The position numbers were made by a program, and so were the translations under genes. Positions 27,041 to 35,492 of a stretch of 64,000 bases of DNA are shown in pieces. The DNA is taken from positions 58,480-122,479 of the forward strand of contig CAZAEQ010000010.1 in NCBI GenBank assembly GCA_964484185.1. The letters are read 5' to 3'. The stretch is from F1-120-MAGs238 sp964484185 (GTDB lineage Bacteria > Planctomycetota > Phycisphaerae > Phycisphaerales > UBA1924). The stretch's first letter is position 1, and every line of letters begins with the position of its first letter. A model generated the notes under the pieces. That model was not told the origin of the DNA. It did no database searches and saw nothing but the letters and a program-made list of their open reading frames with translations.

Positions 27041-27640
27041 ATGAACACCGCACCCACATCGATTCAACCCGCCGCACCCCTTACCCAGCTCGATGAAGAA
27101 CACGCCGAATGGCTCACCTTCCTCATCCACTCCAAAGGCGACATCAACGCCCTTCAAGAACAATTCATCCTCTCCGCCCTTGAAGTAGTCGAATTCCTCG
27201 CCAGCCCCCTCGTCACTGAAAAACTGGCCGGAATGCTCAAGAACCTTCAAACGGTCCTGCAACTCACCGCCACCCAGGTCCAGCACACTGCCATGCAGCA
27301 CCTGCAATCCGTCTGCACCGCCTTCGAATCCCAGCCTGAAAAGCTGGAAAAGTTCCGCCTCTCTGCAACTGCCCTCGCCCGCCTTTCCGCCTCCGCAGGC
27401 AAAACGCCCACATCCCCAAGTTCGCGCCGTCCGGCGGCTCAACACCTCGCGTCAGCGGCGCCTCTTTCGCCGCTTCAACAAGCCTCCTTCGACAGCGCAA
27501 CCGCAAGGCTGAACGCCATCAAACAAGATCTCGCGCAAAATAACCCACAACTCGCGAGCCTCCTGGCCGCCGCCGAACACACGAGCACCGGTGCATTAGG
27601 CTCCCAACGCCACGAAAATGCCGCTGGCAAGCTGATGTGA
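27041..27640 (+). CDS. Helical cytoplasmic protein, unrecognised
   Basis: 199 residues from the ATG at 27041; the frame is open to 26978, but the putative -10 box lies in that part. No signal peptide. The first half is strongly helical (GDINALQEQFILSALEVVEF, TEKLAGMLKNLQTVLQL) and its early part could be a helix-turn-helix. The second half is Ala/Ser/Pro-rich (residues 115-145) and then helical again. Codons are very C-rich and G-poor compared with neighbours, which may indicate a different mutational history. I recognise no family. A dyad upstream would suit self-regulation if it does bind DNA. Confidence 0.6.
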   Translation: MNTAPTSIQPAAPLTQLDEEHAEWLTFLIHSKGDINALQEQFILSALEVVEFLASPLVTEKLAGMLKNLQTVLQLTATQVQHTAMQHLQSVCTAFESQPEKLEKFRLSATALARLSASAGKTPTSPSSRRPAAQHLASAAPLSPLQQASFDSATARLNAIKQDLAQNNPQLASLLAAAEHTSTGALGSQRHENAAGKLM

Positions 27641-27700
27641 CATCTCCACAAATGCTGCAATACGCAACTCCCCGCCGCGTTAATCGCTTCGAGGTATCCC

Positions 27701-28771
27701 ATGAAAATGCTCCTTTCCATCGCCGCACTCTCAACTCTCTCGTTCAGCTCCGCTGCGCTCGCCCAAGTCCCCACATTCTCCAACATCGCATACGCACCCG
27801 ATCATGCGCGGCAGGTTCTTGACGTCTGGATCCCCGCAACTCCCGCCGGCCCAAAACCCGTCGTCGTCTGGATTCACGGCGGCGGATGGCAGGCAGGTGA
27901 CAAATCCACCGCAACCGGCGGCAGCAAAGTCACCAATCTCCTCGCCCGCGGATTTGTAGTTGTCTCAATCAACTATCGCTACAGCCAGCAAGCCATCTTC
28001 CCGGCACAGATCCACGATTGCAAAGGCGCCATTCGTTTCATTCGGTCTCGCGCCCAGCAATTTCAGATCGACCCGCGGCGCATCGGCGTGTGGGGTTCCT
28101 CGGCAGGTGGACACTTGGTCGCACTGCTCGGGACCTCTGCCGATGTGCCCGAAGCGGAAGGCACGGTTGGAGGAAATCTCTTCTTTTCCAGCCGCGTAAA
28201 TGCGGTGGGTGACTTCTTCGGTCCCGCAGATTTCTTCAACGTAGACGGCTGGCACACAGCCTGCAGTCCGGTTTCGCCCGAAGCATCCTTGCTGGGCGCA
28301 TGCCTGGGCGACATCCAGAACAATCAAGGTAATCCAAATGCGCCGTGGCCTGAGAAAGTTGCACTCGCTCATCTCGCTGGCCCAGTGACGCACGCTTCTT
28401 CTGATGATCCGCCGTTCCACATCGCTCACGGCACAGATGACAACACCGTCTTCCCTGAACACAGCCAACTCCTTCACGCCGCATTGCTCGCGCAAGGTGT
28501 TGAATCGACGCTTCGATTGGTGCCCGGCGCAGGTCACGGCTTACCCGGTACCGAAAACACCGCCGCAATCGAGTTCTTTGCGCGAGTCCTCGCTCCATTT
28601 GCTCCCTGCGCCGCAGACTTCAACCGGGATGGCTTCAACGACTTCTTTGACTACCTGGACTTTGTCGACCTGTTTTCACTTGGGATTTCCGCCGCGGATG
28701 TCAATCGCGATGGCACCGTCGACTTCTTTGATTATCTCGACTTTGTCGACGCATTCAGTATTGGTTGCTGA
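27701..28771 (+). CDS. Secreted esterase/alpha-beta hydrolase with GC-terminal dockerin-like tail
   Basis: 356 residues. Signal peptide MKMLLSIAALSTLSFSSAAL. Hydrolase core about 25-300: VVVWIHGGGWQAGD (HGGG oxyanion hole), VVSINYRYS, nucleophile in GVWGSSAGGHLVAL (GxSxG), Asp in HGTDDNTV and His in VPGAGHGLPG. This is the BD-FAE/carboxylesterase type that removes acyl groups from polysaccharides or small esters. The tail has DFNRDGFNDFFDYLDF and DVNRDGTVDFFDYLDF and ends FSIGC. It shows that the tail is attached to an enzyme as well as to HAF proteins, supporting an anchoring or sorting role. Confidence 0.85.
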   Translation: MKMLLSIAALSTLSFSSAALAQVPTFSNIAYAPDHARQVLDVWIPATPAGPKPVVVWIHGGGWQAGDKSTATGGSKVTNLLARGFVVVSINYRYSQQAIFPAQIHDCKGAIRFIRSRAQQFQIDPRRIGVWGSSAGGHLVALLGTSADVPEAEGTVGGNLFFSSRVNAVGDFFGPADFFNVDGWHTACSPVSPEASLLGACLGDIQNNQGNPNAPWPEKVALAHLAGPVTHASSDDPPFHIAHGTDDNTVFPEHSQLLHAALLAQGVESTLRLVPGAGHGLPGTENTAAIEFFARVLAPFAPCAADFNRDGFNDFFDYLDFVDLFSLGISAADVNRDGTVDFFDYLDFVDAFSIGC

Positions 28772-28774
28772 ACG

Positions 28775-29620
28775 CTAACGCGAAAGTTCTTGACCTCTTG
28801 CGGTTGCGGCGGCGATTCCCTTTTCGATTGACTGGGAAACCGAGAGTGAATCAAAGGTCTTGATCGCAGCCTCAGTCGTTCCGCCCTTGCTCGTCACGCG
28901 ATGTCGCAGTGTTGTCGCATCTTCGCTCGATTGACTTAGCATGGTTGCAGCTCCAAGCAGGGTGCTTCGAGTGATAATTGCCGCGATTGCTGGGTCAAAA
29001 CCCTGGGATACTGCCGCGAGTTGCATCGATTCGGCCAGATAAAAGAGGTACGCGGGTCCTGAACCAGCAACGGCAGTAAACGCATCGAAGAGCGATTCCG
29101 GGAGTGGGATGACCGTGTGACCAATCGCCGAAAACAAGGTTTTCGCAAAGGCGTCGTCTGAATGAGGCAAACTTCCCGCGATTGAAATGGCAGTAGTCCC
29201 AAGCCCGATCGATGCTGGAAGATTGGGCATTGCCCGAATGAAGTGGTGGTCGGGTCCAAGCAGCGAGATGAGTTTGGCAATCGGAGTACCCGCGAGGATC
29301 GAGATAATTGTGAACCTCGATCCCGCGAAGTAATCCACACAATCCGCGGCGAGTTGCGGCAAGATCTGTGGCTTCACCGCGAGCAGGACCACAGCATGAT
29401 GACCTTGAGCCCAGTCCATCCCATGCCAAGCATCCGACACGCACGTCAGCGAATGACCGGAAAGAAAGGCTCGCTTTTCAGCCTCGGGCTCGGCAATAAG
29501 GAAGTTCGCAGCTGGAACCACGCCCGCGCGGACTGCCCCAAGAACAATCGCCGTGCCCATGTTCCCGCCTCCGATAACGAGTACTTTTGGAGCGGGGCTG
29601 GGTTGTGGTGCAGAAGTCAT
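28775..29620 (-). CDS. proC: Pyrroline-5-carboxylate reductase
   Basis: 281 residues, normal length. Rossmann start VLVIGGGNMGTAIVLGAVRA, middle VLLAVKPQILPQL and IISILAGTPIA, FIRAMPNLPASIGLG, and the family signature region in the C-terminal half (AVAGSGPAYLFYLAESMQLA, LLGAATMLSQSSEDATTLRHRV ending in TSKGGTTEAA). It catalyses the last step of proline synthesis, reducing 1-pyrroline-5-carboxylate with NAD(P)H. It is divergent from accA across 54 bases. No Shine-Dalgarno site is visible before the ATG. Confidence 0.93.
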   Translation of the reverse strand: MTSAPQPSPAPKVLVIGGGNMGTAIVLGAVRAGVVPAANFLIAEPEAEKRAFLSGHSLTCVSDAWHGMDWAQGHHAVVLLAVKPQILPQLAADCVDYFAGSRFTIISILAGTPIAKLISLLGPDHHFIRAMPNLPASIGLGTTAISIAGSLPHSDDAFAKTLFSAIGHTVIPLPESLFDAFTAVAGSGPAYLFYLAESMQLAAVSQGFDPAIAAIITRSTLLGAATMLSQSSEDATTLRHRVTSKGGTTEAAIKTFDSLSVSQSIEKGIAAATARGQELSR

Positions 29621-29638
29621 GCCACAAGACTAACCGGC

Positions 29639-29668
29639 TTGGCAATGAGAGTCCAAGTGTGTTACAGT
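29639..29668 (+). promoter_or_regulatory. Putative leaderless promoter of accA
   Basis: TTGGCA (29639-29644), an 18-base spacer and TACAGT (29663-29668), six bases before the ATG at 29675. The geometry is the same as at 27007-27041. Confidence 0.45.
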
Positions 29669-29674
29669 TTGGGC

Positions 29675-30736
29675 ATGGCTGCGTACTACCAGTTAGATTT
29701 TGAGAAACCCGTTGTCGAGATCGAACGGCAGATCGAGGCGGCGGAAGAAGGCCTGAAACAGCAACTGGCTCTGGTGGCCGCGCCTGCTGGCGCAGACCCT
29801 GAAGCTGTGAATGATCCCAATGTACTCGCAGTACTGGCGGAATTAGACTCACTCCGCGGCAAGCACCGCGAGATGCTCAGTAATCTGTACTCGAACTTGC
29901 GGCCATGGGACACAGTCCGAGTTGCCCGCCATCCGATGCGCCCGCAGACACGCGATTACATCAACCTCATGACCCGAGATTTCGCCGAGTTGCATGGGGA
30001 TCGACGGTTCGGCGATGATCCTGCGATTGTGACTGGTTTCTGCCGCATAGGCCCGGTGAAATGCCTGGTGGTGGGGCATCAGAAGGGTAAAGAGACTGCG
30101 GAGAAGATCGCGTGTCACTTCGGCTGCGCCCATCCAGAGGGATATCGCAAAGCACTGTTGAAAATGAGGCTTGCGGAAAAGTTCGGATTGCCAGTGGTGA
30201 CTTTCGTGGATACCCCCGGCGCATACCCAGGACTTGGTGCGGAACAACGTGGCCAGGCTGAAGCGATCGCTGTGAACCTTTTGGAAATGTCACGGCTGAA
30301 GACTCCGATTGTCAGTGTTGTCATTGGCGAAGGCGGATCGGGCGGTGCGCTGGGTATCGCCGTTTCTGACAAAGTCGCGATGCTCGAGAATTCGTGGTAC
30401 TCGGTGATCAGCCCCGAAGGGTGTGCGGCGATCTTGTGGAAGGAAGCAAACGAGCAGACCAATAACTCTGCCGCCAAGGCGCTCAAACTGACCGCTAAAG
30501 ACAACTTGGAACTCGGAATCATCGATTCGATCATCCCAGAGCCGGTTGGCGGGGCACATCGGGATCACCGCATGACAGCAGACAACATGCAGCGGTGGAT
30601 CGTCGACCAACTGCAGAAACTGATGAAATTGCCTATAGAAAAGCTTCTGGATGGCAGGTATGAGCGATTCCGCCGGATGGGGGCGTACACCGAAACTGCG
30701 ATCGCCGCCGAGTCGAGCAGCGATCCGATCACCTGA
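29675..30736 (+). CDS. accA: Acetyl-CoA carboxylase carboxyltransferase subunit alpha
   Basis: 353 residues from the ATG at 29675; the frame is open to 29243 only because it runs opposite proC. The N-terminal helical part (YYQLDFEKPVVEIERQIEAA) and the crotonase-type core (ARHPMRPQTRDYINLMTRDF, ELHGDRRFGDDPAIVTGF, FVDTPGAYPGLGAEQRGQAE, IGEGGSGGALGI, YSVISPEGCAAILWKEA) are all present. It transfers the carboxyl group from biotin to acetyl-CoA to make malonyl-CoA for fatty-acid synthesis, together with AccD, not encoded here. About 30 residues longer than E. coli AccA, mainly at the C-terminus. Confidence 0.95.
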   Translation: MAAYYQLDFEKPVVEIERQIEAAEEGLKQQLALVAAPAGADPEAVNDPNVLAVLAELDSLRGKHREMLSNLYSNLRPWDTVRVARHPMRPQTRDYINLMTRDFAELHGDRRFGDDPAIVTGFCRIGPVKCLVVGHQKGKETAEKIACHFGCAHPEGYRKALLKMRLAEKFGLPVVTFVDTPGAYPGLGAEQRGQAEAIAVNLLEMSRLKTPIVSVVIGEGGSGGALGIAVSDKVAMLENSWYSVISPEGCAAILWKEANEQTNNSAAKALKLTAKDNLELGIIDSIIPEPVGGAHRDHRMTADNMQRWIVDQLQKLMKLPIEKLLDGRYERFRRMGAYTETAIAAESSSDPIT

Positions 30737-30903
30737 CGCCTTCGGTAAAATATCACCGGTTACTGGAAATTATGAGCAATCGGTGTCCTTTGTTTTGACT
30801 GGACCCCTGACTGCTCCCTACCCTGTGCCCCAATTATCCAGACTTGTTCTGTATGTGCGCACACATCGGGCGAGGGGCAGGAACCCAGTGATCGGGGCGA
30901 ACA

Positions 30904-31845
30904 GTGGCCAAAGACGCAAAGAAGAAGGTTGTCGTGAAGAAGACTGCGAAAGTGGCGTCAAAGCCCATGCTAAAGGCAACTAATAAAGCGACAGCCAAGC
31001 CGCCAGCGAAGCCAGTCGCAAAAGCAAAGCCTGCGCCAAAGGTGGTCGCCAAACCCGTCAAGGTTGAAGCAAAGAAGCCGGCGCCGAAAATTGCGGAAAC
31101 AAAGACCAAGGTTGTGGCGAAAGGAAAAGTCGCCGCGAAGCCTGAGGTAAAAGTCGCGGCGAAGATGGTCGCGAAAGCGCCTGCAAAGCCAGAGGTCAAG
31201 GTTGACGCCAAAGCTGTCGGTGGCAAAAAGGGAATCACGGTCGTTGAGCCGTCGAAGATCATCTCCAAGAAGTTGAAGCCAAAGTCAACGACGCTGGATG
31301 AACTGCCGAGTCTTGCGGGCGAATTGCTGCGTCCAGGTGGCCCATCTCGTAAACCGCTGATTCCATCGGGGCCAAAGGCGCCGACCACTACGCCGCTGGG
31401 CTCGCATGCATTGATTGCGGAGGTTGAACTGCCTCCTGCAAAGACTCCGTTCAACAAGACGGAATTGAAGCACTACAAAGAAGTGCTTATGACCAAGCGT
31501 GCAGAATTGATCGGCGATGTGACCAGCATGGAGAAGCAGGCGCTGGATGGTGGTTCGGGTGCGCTTTCGCATCAGCCGCAGCACATTGCTGAACAGGGCA
31601 GCGATACCTATGACCAGACACTCGCTCTGGAGATAGCAGCTCAAGATCGTCGCCTGGTCAAAGAAATTGATGATGCGCTGAATCGGATTGAGGCGGGTAC
31701 GTATGGAATCTGTGAGCTTTCGGGCAAGCCGATTTCCAAGCATCGCCTGGAAGAGCTGCCCTGGGCACGGTTCTCAATTGAAGCAGCTCGCGAGCAGGAA
31801 CGTCGATCGATGCGTCCGAACTACTCTTCGCGGCACGATAACTAA
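30904..31845 (+). CDS. DksA/TraR-like protein with histone-like Lys/Ala-rich N-terminus
   Basis: 313 residues from a GTG at 30904. Residues 1 to about 120 are a Lys/Ala/Pro/Val-rich tail with repeats such as KPVAKAKPAPKVVAKPVK, resembling histone H1 or HctB tails that bind DNA. After a linker comes a DksA/TraR coiled-coil (LKHYKEVLMTKRAELIGDV, AAQDRRLVKEIDDALNRIE) and the zinc-finger site GTYGICELSGKPISKHRLEE. Only one of the usual four zinc cysteines remains, so zinc is probably not bound. The combination suggests a nucleoid-associated or transcription-modulating protein. It lies directly upstream of lspA (9-base gap). Confidence 0.75.
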   Translation: MAKDAKKKVVVKKTAKVASKPMLKATNKATAKPPAKPVAKAKPAPKVVAKPVKVEAKKPAPKIAETKTKVVAKGKVAAKPEVKVAAKMVAKAPAKPEVKVDAKAVGGKKGITVVEPSKIISKKLKPKSTTLDELPSLAGELLRPGGPSRKPLIPSGPKAPTTTPLGSHALIAEVELPPAKTPFNKTELKHYKEVLMTKRAELIGDVTSMEKQALDGGSGALSHQPQHIAEQGSDTYDQTLALEIAAQDRRLVKEIDDALNRIEAGTYGICELSGKPISKHRLEELPWARFSIEAAREQERRSMRPNYSSRHDN

Positions 31846-31854
31846 TTGGCCCGC

Positions 31855-32493
31855 ATGGATGCAGCTGAAAACAATATGAAATCGGCAGGCGGCTCCACGT
31901 TTCGCAATGGTGGTGCGTGGCGGACGCTGCTTGTCGTGACTGTCATCGGCCTGGTTATCGACCTGGGAAGCAAAGTCGCGGCGTTTGCAAAGATCGCAGA
32001 TGCGCCAGTGGTTGTGAGCCGTGAAAAGGTGCTGGCGGCTGGGACTGATCTAGAGAGCGTTGTGCCCTTGCATGATGCGTATGTTGTCATGTCGGGGCTT
32101 CTGGAATTAAAACTGCTGCTGAATCCCGGCGCGGTTTTTGGAATGGGCGCGGGCAAGCGGTGGGTGTTTGTGATCTTCACCGCGTTCGCGATTGCGTTTG
32201 CACTGTGGATGTTTGCAAAGTGGACGCGGCCGCAGGACAAGGCGGCGCATTTCGCTATCGGTCTGGTGCTCGCTGGTGGACTTGGCAATCTGTATGACCG
32301 CGTGATGTTTGCGTGCGTTCGCGATTTCCTTCACCCGCTGCCGGGTGTTCAACTGCCTTTTGGCTGGCGCTGGCCCTGGGGTGGAAGTGAAGTCTGGCCA
32401 TATGTTTCGAATCTGGCTGACCTCTGGCTCATCGTCGGAATTGGGATCCTTGTTATTCACACGCTTCGAGCCGGGAAACAGACGGGGCAGTGA
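31855..32493 (+). CDS. lspA: Lipoprotein signal peptidase (signal peptidase II)
   Basis: 212 residues from the ATG at 31855 (a TTG at 31846 directly after the previous stop is also possible). Four hydrophobic segments. The LspA motifs are present: LLLNPGAVFGMG, then VLAGGLGNLYDRVMFACVRD with a catalytic Asp, and VSNLADLWLIVG with the second Asp. It cleaves signal peptides of diacylglyceryl-modified prolipoproteins in the inner membrane. A loop of about 35 residues between the first helix and NPGA is longer than usual. Likely co-transcribed with the DksA-like gene and the hydrolase at 32494. Confidence 0.9.
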   Translation: MDAAENNMKSAGGSTFRNGGAWRTLLVVTVIGLVIDLGSKVAAFAKIADAPVVVSREKVLAAGTDLESVVPLHDAYVVMSGLLELKLLLNPGAVFGMGAGKRWVFVIFTAFAIAFALWMFAKWTRPQDKAAHFAIGLVLAGGLGNLYDRVMFACVRDFLHPLPGVQLPFGWRWPWGGSEVWPYVSNLADLWLIVGIGILVIHTLRAGKQTGQ

Positions 32494-33135
32494 ATGAAGG
32501 TGGGCAAACTTGACATTCAGTGTTTTGAGCTCGGGCCCTTTGCCACTAATTGCTACGGCGTGACCGATGGCGCCGAAGCCTTTGTTGTCGATGCCAGTTT
32601 TGAGCCGCAGCCGATAGGCGAATGGGCAAAGTCGATCGGGATCGCTGTATCTGACATCGTTCTTACGCACGCACATTGCGATCACATTGCGGGTCTAGAT
32701 GTTCTGCGACGGCTTCTACCCAAGGCCAAGGTAACGATTCATTCGTTGGAGACCGCATGGCTGACTGATCCGATGCTGAATTTGTCTGCCGCGTATGGGG
32801 AACCGATCAGTGTCGCACCGGCGAACACGACCGTTTCGGGTGGTGAGGAACTGCGGCTTGCGGGCCGCAAATGGAAAGTCCTGAATCTGCCGGGTCATTC
32901 TCCGGGCAGCATCGGCCTTTATTCCGCGGCCGATGGTGTGGTCATTGCCGGCGATGCACTGTTCAAAGGGTCCATCGGCCGGACCGATTTCCCTAATGCG
33001 AATTTCGAGACTCTTGCACACTCCATTCGCACGCAGTTGTACACATTGCCTGAAGACACGATTGTGCTCCCGGGGCATGGGCCGGCGACGACGATCGGCA
33101 AGGAACTTCGTGGCAATCCGTTTGTGAGATTATGA
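32494..33135 (+). CDS. MBL-fold metallo-hydrolase (glyoxalase II-like)
   Basis: 213 residues, starting on the base after the lspA stop codon. The metal site is THAHCDHIAG, with further ligands in NLPGHSPGSIGLY and VIAGDALFKGSIGRTDFPNA and the final His in VLPGHGPATTIGKE. This is the short glyoxalase II/YcbL type of thioester or persulfide hydrolase, cytoplasmic, with two metal ions. The substrate cannot be fixed from sequence. It is convergent with the MoeB-like gene, four bases away. Confidence 0.87.
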   Translation: MKVGKLDIQCFELGPFATNCYGVTDGAEAFVVDASFEPQPIGEWAKSIGIAVSDIVLTHAHCDHIAGLDVLRRLLPKAKVTIHSLETAWLTDPMLNLSAAYGEPISVAPANTTVSGGEELRLAGRKWKVLNLPGHSPGSIGLYSAADGVVIAGDALFKGSIGRTDFPNANFETLAHSIRTQLYTLPEDTIVLPGHGPATTIGKELRGNPFVRL

Positions 33136-33138
33136 CGC

Positions 33139-34176
33139 TTACTGACCGATGAAGCGGGCGTATGCTGCGCGAGCGAATTCGGGGCGGTCGGTGCCTTTAA
33201 CGATTGCTCGGCCATCGGCGAATATTGTCACTTCGCAATCTTCTTCAAAGCCCGGCGGGCGTGCGTCGGCATGGAGTCGTACAAAGAACGGATTGCGACT
33301 CACGCGGCCCAGCGACGTCAATCGTGCTGCGAGACTTTCTAATTCGAGTCTGTGGGTTGAGCCGGGGAGTTGGACAGCATTTTGGCCGCAGAGTGAGGCG
33401 GTTTGCTGCGATGTGTCATTGAGGAACTCGAAATTGCGATGTCCACACGCCGGGCAGTCTGGGCGTTTGAGGGCTTTGAGGTCAAGCCTTCGCCGCGTGT
33501 TGGTCCAGAGGTCGAAGTCGAGGAGCGTGTGGGAGAGAAGGTCACTTTTGCCAATAAGTATCTTGAGTGCATCTGCCGCCTGGGTTGCGCTGATGATTGA
33601 CACAGCGGGGCCGATCACGCCGACGGTGTCGCACGTGGGCGTTGTTCCTGGCGGTGGCGGAGAATCGAAGATGCAGCGGAGGCACGCGTGGGTTTTGTCG
33701 CAAAGGAAGGTGGCCTGCATGCCGCGGGTCGCGATCACGCCGCCGTAGCAGAGGGGGATGGCCCGTTGTACGGCTAGGTCATTGAGCAGGTAGCGGGTCT
33801 GGAAATTGTCGGTGCCGTCGATGATGAGATTGACAGCGGGTGGGATGAGTGTTTCGATGTTTGCTGGCGTGAGGTCGGCGATGTGGGCAGTCAGCGAGAT
33901 TGAGGAATTGACGTTTGAGAGTCGACGCCGCGCGGCCTCGGCTTTGGGGAGTGATTCGGCGGCATCTTGCTCCGTGTACAAAGTCTGACGCTGAAGATTG
34001 GTAAGTTCAACCAGGTCACGATCGATCAGCGTGACATGCCCGACACCCGCGCGAGCGAGCAGGTCCGCGCAGCCGCAACCAAGCGCGCCCATGCCGATGA
34101 TGGCAATGTGCGCGGCGGCAAGGCGTGATTGGCCATCGTCTCCGATGATCAGTGTCTGGCGGTGGTAGCGGGACAT
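33139..34176 (-). CDS. MoeB/ThiF-family adenylyltransferase
   Basis: 345 residues from the ATG at 34176; the frame is open to 34323. The start SRYHRQTLIIGDDGQSRL is typical of MoeB/ThiF. ATP site IIGMGALGCG, DLVELTNLQRQTLY, and DGTDNFQTRYLLND are intact; two CxxC pairs (ACLRCIF and CPACGH) should hold zinc. It adenylates the C-terminal glycine of a ubiquitin-like sulfur carrier (ThiS or MoaD). The C-terminus is not a rhodanese but a small domain ending TIFADGRAIVKGTDRPE and YARFIG, which is uncommon. TACGCT stands six bases before the ATG and no Shine-Dalgarno site is seen. Confidence 0.87.
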   Translation of the reverse strand: MSRYHRQTLIIGDDGQSRLAAAHIAIIGMGALGCGCADLLARAGVGHVTLIDRDLVELTNLQRQTLYTEQDAAESLPKAEAARRRLSNVNSSISLTAHIADLTPANIETLIPPAVNLIIDGTDNFQTRYLLNDLAVQRAIPLCYGGVIATRGMQATFLCDKTHACLRCIFDSPPPPGTTPTCDTVGVIGPAVSIISATQAADALKILIGKSDLLSHTLLDFDLWTNTRRRLDLKALKRPDCPACGHRNFEFLNDTSQQTASLCGQNAVQLPGSTHRLELESLAARLTSLGRVSRNPFFVRLHADARPPGFEEDCEVTIFADGRAIVKGTDRPEFARAAYARFIGQ

Positions 34177-34242
34177 GGGGAAAGCGTAGTGTGTCTGGAA
34201 TCCGGACTCCCCGGTGAGCGGGATGCGGGAGTCGTAGGCAAC

Positions 34243-34260
34243 CCCCGCCAGCGGGGTTTT
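34243..34260. terminator. GC hairpin followed by TTTT
   Basis: CCCCG (34243-34247) pairs with CGGGG (34252-34256), and TTTT follows on the plus strand. It stands between the divergent MoeB-like and amidase genes, with no plus-strand gene ending just before it, so it may not function as a terminator. Confidence 0.25.
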
Positions 34261-34379
34261 GCTGGATTCCCTGCTGGCGGCACTCTGAAGACCCATGGCT
34301 TGTCTGGTAAGATCTGACGCCATTCACATTTTCTTCTTTGCACAATCCCACTTTTCACCCCAAGCCAAGGCCCTATCCG

Positions 34380-35150
34380 ATGAACAGTTCTGTGAACTCA
34401 AGTCCCAATACCCCGCCACCATCCCGCCGCCAGTTCCTTGCCGCTATTGCCCTGCTTGGGGCCGCGGCGATTACAACCGGCTGTCAGACCCAGCAGGAAT
34501 TCCTCCCTGGCCCGGTGTACCCGGATATTGACCCCGAGGCCAGTGAATCGCCCGTCACGCAGAAGTTTGTGGAGCCAACTTCCGCGCCATTGCAGAAGGG
34601 AACCTGGACGCCGCCCAAGGTCAACCCCCTCCCCAGCGGCGTGATTTCGCGAGCTACCTGGGCCAAAGCTCCGCCGATGCCCTCTCTTGCCGACCCCATG
34701 AACGGCGTCAGCCGAATCACGATACATCATGATGCCATTGCGGCCACCAAACTGGTGACGCAGGGAGATGCCATGCGACGCCTGGAACAATTGCGGCAGG
34801 GACACCGCCGCAATAACTGGGCGGATATCGGGTATCACTACATCATCGATCCGCAAGGTCGCATCTGGGAAGGTCGGCCGCTGTGGCTGCAGGGTGCGCA
34901 TGTGCGCGATACCAATGAACACAACATCGGCGTCATGGCCATGGGCAACTTTGAGTTACACGCTCCGACGGGCGAGCAGCTTCAGTCGCTCGACAACTTC
35001 GTGGCCTCGCTCTGCCAGACTCACCGCATTCCGATCGGAAGGGTGAAGACTCACCGCGAGCTCAAGCCGACTTTGTGCCCGGGCAAGAACCTCCAGAAGT
35101 ACATGGCACAGACCCGTGCTTCGGGTGGCCGCCTGGCACGTATGACCTGA
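34380..35150 (+). CDS. N-acetylmuramoyl-L-alanine amidase (Tat-type lipoprotein)
   Basis: 256 residues from the ATG at 34380. The N-terminus SRRQFLAAIALLGAAAITTG then Cys combines a twin-arginine-like signal with a lipobox, so the protein is probably a Tat-exported lipoprotein. The amidase_2/PGRP domain starts at GVISRATWAKA and has the zinc ligands in ITIHHDA, GYHYIIDPQGRIWEGR and THRELKPTLCPG, plus VMAMGNFELHAPT. It would cut the bond between MurNAc and L-alanine in peptidoglycan, in wall turnover. tatA is encoded further along the window. The frame is open to 34338. Confidence 0.88.
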   Translation: MNSSVNSSPNTPPPSRRQFLAAIALLGAAAITTGCQTQQEFLPGPVYPDIDPEASESPVTQKFVEPTSAPLQKGTWTPPKVNPLPSGVISRATWAKAPPMPSLADPMNGVSRITIHHDAIAATKLVTQGDAMRRLEQLRQGHRRNNWADIGYHYIIDPQGRIWEGRPLWLQGAHVRDTNEHNIGVMAMGNFELHAPTGEQLQSLDNFVASLCQTHRIPIGRVKTHRELKPTLCPGKNLQKYMAQTRASGGRLARMT

Positions 35151-35492
35151 GGCAGATTTCACGTCAAGACTCGAGCTTTGGTTGCAGCTGCACCTTTGGC
35201 GTGCTTGTTGTCCTTCTTGGTCGCAATAACTCCCACTCGGAACGCAAGTGGCGGCTGTTCGCGCCTATTTGTAGTCATTCAATTGGGCCAACTACACAAG
35301 AGAGGGCTTGCGAGCGGGTCCAAATACCTGTATGCTGGTGGGACTGACACTTCTGGGCAGTAGCCCCAGATCACTGGGGCCAGGGTCTATGTAAGTCGCA
35401 TGGCACCAACACCGGCTGTAGAGGAGATGAGATTGATCAAGAAAACGAACCTGGATCCTGGCACCAACATGATTCACTCTTGCCGGAGTTCT
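35151..35492. other. Intergenic region before the subtilase gene
   Basis: 342 bases without a supported gene. It holds a strong dyad at 35363-35380 and the GGAG ribosome-binding site of the subtilase gene near 35485. Confidence 0.4.
35363..35380. promoter_or_regulatory. Dyad GCCCCAG-ATCA-CTGGGGC
   Basis: Two perfect 7-base arms around ATCA, about 115 bases upstream of the subtilase start. No T-run follows, so an operator or an mRNA hairpin is more likely than a terminator. Confidence 0.3.

Noticed and set aside
27475..27786. Minus-strand frame of 103 codons opposite the 27041 gene
   Set aside because: Product without recognisable features; overlaps two better-supported plus-strand genes.
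29243..29674. Longer N-terminus for accA
   Set aside because: The extra frame lies opposite proC and has no AccA-like residues; the known AccA start fits ATG 29675.
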